64,000 nt of DNA from Amorphochlora amoebiformis. Taxonomy: Eukaryota > Cercozoa > Chlorarachniophyceae. The stretch covers positions 62,001 to 126,000 of the forward strand of contig BAAHQB010000214.1 of NCBI GenBank assembly GCA_054601695.1, in the 5' to 3' direction. Numbering within the stretch: position 1 is the stretch's first letter; every line of letters starts with the position of its first letter. A model generated the notes under the pieces. It did not search any database. It saw only the letters and a program-made list of their open reading frames with translations, and had not been told where the DNA came from. A program made the translations under genes and the position numbers. Shown piece by piece: positions 59,807 to 64,000 of the stretch.

Positions 59807-60010
59807 ATTATTACCATTATATATTTATTGTACGTAATACGTAAAATATGTAATGTAGATATATATATTTATACATATACAAATAACATATAAAGATATA
59901 TATATATATTTACATCTCACAAACGCTTATGCAAACCAACCAGGGGGGAATACACATAGAGAGAGAGAAAAAAAAAACAGAGAGGGAGAGGGGAGATAAA
60001 GAGAGAGAGG

Positions 60011-60051
<41 letters not shown>

Positions 60052-60832
60052 AGAGAGAGGGAGGGAGAGAGAGCGAGAGATAGAGAAACAACTAACGACA
60101 AAGGGAGAGGCGTTTGTTAATACTCCCTAAGCCCAAGCTAACCCTTAAATCCATTCTAATCCTAATCCTAACCCTAACCTAACCCTAATTCTAAACCTAA
60201 TCCTAATCCTAAACCCCAACCCTAAACCCTAACCCTAATTCTAAATCTAATCCTAGCCCTAATCCTAATACTAACCCTAATCCCAGCCCTAACCCTAATG
60301 CTAACCCTAATCCCAGCCCTAACCCTAATGCTAACCCTAATCCCAGCCCTAACCCTAATCCCAGCCCTAACCCTAATGCTAACCCTAATCCCAGCCCTAA
60401 CCCTAATCCCAGCCCTAACCAGAATGCTAACCCTAATCCTAGCCCTAACCTAACCCTAATGCTAGTGGGGCGACCCTCACGGCTGTAGGAACCGGTCCCA
60501 CCGATGCTCCTAGGTTTAAATATTATATCTATGTGTATATGTTTATATGTGTGTATGTGTGTGTGTGTAAATGTATGTATGTGTATGTACATACATATAT
60601 GTATATGTATATACGTATATCTATTTATTTACATGGTGTAAAAATGTATATTTAGCAGTTCATATAAAAATGTATATATGTATATGTGTATATAGGTGTA
60701 TATATTTATATATCAATATATATATATATGTATATATATAAACAAGTAATATATTTACAGATGTGTATCTACATAATATGCATATATATTTAGATGTATA
60801 CATTTAAAATATAATGTTTGCATTAAAATATG

Positions 60833-60863
<31 letters not shown>

Positions 60864-61057
60864 GTACACACGTATACATATTTATATGTATAATTCGAAT
60901 ATACAAATACGAAGTATACGGTATTTAAATACATACGAATATATATATATATATACATACATTTATACAATAGACATACATTACATGTACACTTATACAT
61001 ATACATATATATATATATATACATACATATCCATATTCAACAAATTCAAACTTACAT

Positions 61058-61109
<52 letters not shown>

Positions 61110-61446
61110 ATATCAACACATATCCGTTCACCTAAACCCTCTAGATTTCGCTCCCGCCTCCCCACAACCCAATCCTTTCGCTTTTTCCCCCCGCTACTAA
61201 CCGTTACTGCCAACACTCCGAACCTCGCCGACCAGGTCTTAGAGGGTTGGCCACCCAATAGCCCTTGCCTGGCTCAAGCCTTACGACCTGTCACTCTGGC
61301 ATGTCACACGTCTCTCTCTCTTCCTCCCTCCTATTTCCCCTCTCCTCTCTCTCTTTCGCTCTTCCTTTCTCTCTCTTCTACTCTCTCTCTCTCTCTCTTC
61401 TACTCTCTCTCTCTCTCTCTTCTACTCTCTCTCTCTCTCTCTTCTA

Positions 61447-61479
<33 letters not shown>

Positions 61480-61675
61480 TTCTACTCTCTCTCTCTCTCC
61501 TCTACTCTCTCTCTCAATCTCTATAACCCCGGCTCTAGCTCGAGCCACCCCTAACAATAAGAGTAAGTCCTAACCCAAAGCTGCCGATCGCGCCAGGGAA
61601 CATGACATTTGCGGTTACGATCCGAGATCATTTCAAGTTCGAGTCTAATCTCCCTCCGTCTATCTAATCGTTCTC

Positions 61676-61706
<31 letters not shown>

Positions 61707-61737
61707 GTTTGTTCTCTCTCTCTCTATAGAAGGGATT

Positions 61738-61792
<55 letters not shown>

Positions 61793-61950
61793 ATATATAT
61801 ATATACAGGTATATGTATACTTTAATTTATCGTAAAAATTATAGATATATATATGATACTATATACACATATAAAAATATGCATACGTCATACATGTATT
61901 ACATTTATAATATACCATGTATACATTAAATGTTCTATAACATAAATATA

Positions 61951-61988
<38 letters not shown>

Positions 61989-62496
61989 TCCCCTCAGCGA
62001 TAGCGGATTCGGGACGTGGAATGCTGACCAAATGACTGTCACGGTAACCCTAACCCTAACCTTAACCCTAACCCTAACCCTAACCCTAACCCTAACCCTA
62101 ACCCTAACCCTAACCCATACCGGTCGCTCAACCCCACTAAGTGGTAACACCCTAACCCTAACCCTAACCGAGTCAATGGTCCTCGGATTAAGATCCTAAC
62201 CCTAACCCTAACCCTAACCCAAATCTGATCCTAGTTTAAAAAAAAGCCCCACCCTGTGGAGGAGTGACTAAGACATGCTGAATAATCTGATCCTAACCCT
62301 ATTCCATGCCGCTCGCTCCTAGCATAACAGCTCCACTAAGTGGTGGAGTCAATGGCTCTAGGGCTAAGACATGTTGAATAATCTCATCCTAACCAGTAGC
62401 CTTAACGATAAACCCAAACCCTAACCGTAACCCTAACCCTAACCCTAACCACAGGTCTCCGATGTTGAACCCCTTGCTATCTTAGGTAGAAGAATG

Positions 62497-62529
<33 letters not shown>

Positions 62530-62597
62530 TACGTATATATACATATATGTACATATGTATATATATATATATATATGTATATACATGCATACACATG

Positions 62598-62637
<40 letters not shown>

Positions 62638-63240
62638 TGCATGTATACTATTATTATTATACATACAAAATATACAGCAACAGCAATCAAAAACACAACC
62701 GAAGGCAGTGTGTTTAACATTACTTGGAACGGTATTAGCCCTAACCCTAACCCTACCCTAACCCTGAGTCAATGGTCCTCGGACTAAGATATGCTGAATA
62801 ATCTGATCCTGACCCTAACTCTAACCCTAACTCTAGTAGCCTAACCTAAACCCTAATCAGCGACCTCCACCTCATCCCTCGCCCCCATCGTCCAAATTAT
62901 CTTTCTGACCAATGGTACCGAAGCCCTTCCCCTCGCCCTTATCCAACCAACCCTAACCCTAATCCTAACCCTAGATACCTTCAAGGACATAAGTCTAGTC
63001 TCAAGCACTGAAAATGACGTACCTTAAACTTGAATCTAACCTAATTCCAACATTAACCCTAACCCGAGCCGCATCGATGGTAAGTTTCACGTTGGTGTTA
63101 ACCCTGACCCGAACGATAGGGGTCATATGGCGGATCGAATGCGTGTTTTCGATCAGGATTTAGCACGGTTTATGGATATTTCATGGTATGTGCATGAGTT
63201 TATATATGTGGAGATGTATTGTAATAGATGTGTAGATTAA

Positions 63241-63277
<37 letters not shown>

Positions 63278-63530
63278 GAAATGCTATATTTAATCTTTGT
63301 GTAGGTACGCTCCCCGCCGCTTAATGGCTCGTACTGGTATGTTCTGTTTTAATATTATATATATATATATATATAAATATATATATTATATATATATATA
63401 TATTATATAATATATATATATGTATATATATATATTGTGTATACTACATAAATACATCAACTATTTTTTTGGTATATCTGACGGTCTCATTTTCGCATAT
63501 GTGCAGAAATACACATGCAAAATATACATG

Positions 63531-63566
<36 letters not shown>

Positions 63567-63766
63567 AACGTATATATACATATGTATATATGTATCTATA
63601 ATCTACATAGATATTATATATGTATATATATATATAAATGTATAATATACATACGTATAAATATCTGAATATATATATATATATATATACATATATGTAT
63701 ATGTATATATTTCTATGTATATATATATGTATTTATATACATACATATATATGCACACAGACGTAC

Positions 63767-63800
<34 letters not shown>

Positions 63801-63911
63801 GTATCTATAACCTATATAGATATTATATATGCATATATAATTGTATAATATATATACGTACAAATATCTGAATACTTATATACAGGATTGCTCTCTCAAA
63901 CCCATGAATGA
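49686..63911 (+). CDS. Secreted reprolysin-like metallopeptidase homologue, probably inactive
   Basis: Exons 49686-49858, 50011-50074, 50228-50313, 51055-51106, 51799-51845, 52309-52372, 52760-52788, 54531-54594, 55454-55502, 56144-56184, 56560-56592, 56958-56995, 57345-57377, 57566-57636, 57980-58136, 58201-58252, 58430-58486, 59615-59682, 60466-60513, 61145-61235, 61581-61636, 61998-62043, 62455-62485, 62684-62731, 62861-63018, 63069-63079, 63120-63185, 63305-63336, 63886-63911; 1791 nt, 596 residues. A hydrophobic N-terminus ([14 protein letters not shown]) suggests secretion. Family landmarks: [37 protein letters not shown] (Met-turn), [45 protein letters not shown]. At the zinc site (residues about 224-242) the usual HELGHQFGANH reads HVIGIQFGATP, losing Glu and two His. 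The frame is intact across all 29 exons, so this looks like a pseudoenzyme rather than a pseudogene. Exons 2-7 and the last two are less certain. Intron 11 has a GC donor. Confidence 0.85.
50970..51050. repeat. (TA)n microsatellite before metallopeptidase exon 4
   Basis: Perfect TA repeat running into the acceptor ACAG at 51051-51054. Confidence 0.85.
51655..51790 (+). repeat. CCCTAA tract with truncated element
   Basis: Telomere-type repeats on the coding strand end at the acceptor of exon 51799-51845. A 3' fragment of the hairpin element (CGGACTAAGACAAGCTGAAT) lies at 51736-51768. Confidence 0.85.
53400..53545 (+). repeat. Degenerate CCCTAA/CCTTAA tract
   Basis: AACCTTAACCCTAACCTTATCCC-type words on the coding strand of the metallopeptidase gene, in intron 7. 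Confidence 0.75.
54414..54480 (+). repeat. CCCTAA tract
   Basis: Short run of CCCTAA and CCCTAT variants about 50 bp before the acceptor of exon 54531-54594. Confidence 0.8.
54750..55045. repeat. CT-rich microsatellite
   Basis: CTCTCTCT with TCGC interruptions in metallopeptidase intron 8. Confidence 0.8.
55515..55730 (+). repeat. CCCTAA array with hairpin element
   Basis: CCCTAA-type repeats begin within 20 bp of the donor after exon 55454-55502. The element copy at 55655-55725 has CCACAATGTGG and GACATGCTGAATGATTTGAT. Confidence 0.85.
56200..56545 (+). repeat. CCCTAA tract with two hairpin elements
   Basis: Copy one (56325-56420) has ACGATCTGCTGTGATCCCAA, CCACAATGTGG and GGAGTCAATGGTCCTCGGAC. 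Copy two (56448-56545) starts CATGAGATCTGCTGAGGTCT and ends ACATGCTGAATAATT. They fill most of intron 10, just before the exon carrying the altered zinc motif. Confidence 0.85.
56996..57240 (+). repeat. CCCTAA array in intron 12
   Basis: Starts seven bases after the donor of exon 56958-56995 and includes six or more perfect CCCTAA units at 57120-57165. Confidence 0.9.
57421..57700. repeat. Two telomere-type tracts of opposite orientation flanking exon 14
   Basis: CCCTAA on the coding strand at 57432-57480, followed by an element fragment (57480-57525, CTACTGAATAATCTGATC); after exon 57566-57636 the donor itself is part of a TTAGGG tract (57637-57700), so there TTAGGG is on the coding strand. 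Confidence 0.85.
58665..59150. repeat. TCTATC/CT microsatellite
   Basis: About 480 bp of TCTATCTATCTCTC repeats in metallopeptidase intron 17; the Ser/Leu/Tyr/Ile frames are artefacts. Confidence 0.9.
59955..60095. repeat. GA-rich microsatellite
   Basis: GAGAGAGGG repeats in metallopeptidase intron 18. Confidence 0.85.
60130..60465 (+). repeat. CCCTAA array with 30-bp higher-order unit
   Basis: Between 60280 and 60420 a unit of five variant hexamers (CCCTAATCCCAGCCCTAACC then CTAATGCTAA) repeats several times. The array ends at the acceptor of exon 60466-60513. Confidence 0.9.
61310..61525. repeat. CT-rich microsatellite with TCTACT spacers
   Basis: CTCTCTCTCTCTTCTACT unit of about 28 bp repeated, in metallopeptidase intron 20; a second CT run lies at 61665-61730. 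Confidence 0.85.
62044..62454 (+). repeat. Intron 22: CCCTAA array with hairpin elements
   Basis: The whole 411-bp intron consists of CCCTAA repeats (about ten perfect units at 62048-62113) and three element copies (about 62125-62192, 62245-62292, 62325-62392). It opens GTAACCCTAACCC and closes CCCTAACCACAG. Confidence 0.92.
62732..62860 (+). repeat. Intron 24: CCCTAA array with one element
   Basis: The 129-bp intron is CCCTAA repeats plus one element core (62766-62812: GAGTCAATGGTCCTCGGAC, ATGCTGAATAATCTGATCC). Confidence 0.92.
63590..63880. repeat. Direct duplication of about 75 bp
   Basis: CATAGATATTATATATG...AAATATCTGAATA at 63600-63670 recurs at about 63800-63876, immediately before the last exon. 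Confidence 0.6.
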
Positions 63912-64000
63912 GAGTGTTCATGTATATACAACTTCACATATTATATATACATTTTTTATTCACATATACATAAATAAATATATATATATATATATATATG
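63912..64000. other. Downstream flank of the metallopeptidase homologue
   Basis: Short AT-rich stretch after the proposed stop, ending in a TA microsatellite at the window edge. It should hold the 3' untranslated region; AAATAAATA occurs near 63971. Confidence 0.35.

Noticed and set aside
60209-60592. Minus-strand frame of Gly-Leu repeats
   Set aside because: It is the translation of TTAGGG-type repeats, not a protein; similar frames at 57000, 55600 and 53400 have the same cause.

Overview
The window is nuclear DNA of an intron-rich eukaryote, most likely a protist or alga; I cannot name the lineage. Evidence: four protein genes cut into many very short GC-richer exons by GT-AG (a few GC-AG) introns, introns and spacers made largely of (TA)n, GA/CT microsatellites and interstitial TTAGGG/CCCTAA arrays, and families found only in eukaryotes (Raptor, a DENN protein, a Rad60-type SUMO-like protein). 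Almost all long open frames in the window are translated microsatellites; the real genes were recovered by chaining short exons whose splice sites, phases and protein similarity all agree.

Layout, left to right. (1) 100-8191, plus: DENND10/FAM45-like protein, 16 exons, 328 codons. (2) 8192-9552: spacer between two converging genes, no gene seen. (3) 46090-9553, minus: Raptor (RPTOR/KOG1), the substrate-binding subunit of TOR complex 1, spread over 36.5 kb in 66 exons (1742 codons). (4) 46091-46231: 141-bp head-to-head spacer, a likely bidirectional promoter. (5) 46232-47436, plus: 239-residue protein with a C-terminal Rad60-SLD SUMO-like domain, 7 exons. (6) 47437-49685: spacer, no gene seen. 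(7) 49686-63911, plus: secreted reprolysin-like metallopeptidase homologue, 29 exons, 596 codons, whose zinc site appears destroyed while its Met-turn is kept. In each model the exon lengths sum to a multiple of three (987, 5229, 720 and 1791 nt) and every junction keeps phase, which is a strong internal check.

The most unusual material is intronic. Telomere-type CCCTAA arrays sit inside introns, nearly always with CCCTAA on the coding strand, and some introns consist of almost nothing else. Embedded in them is a short interspersed element with a CCAC-N3-GTGG hairpin and a conserved GAGTCAATGG...CATGCTGAATAATCTGA core, present in about 15 copies. Several Raptor exons have decayed copies just downstream in the next intron. 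The genes do not form a single pathway; Raptor is the TOR growth-control scaffold, the DENN protein acts in vesicle traffic, the Rad60-like protein in SUMO/genome maintenance and the fourth is secreted.
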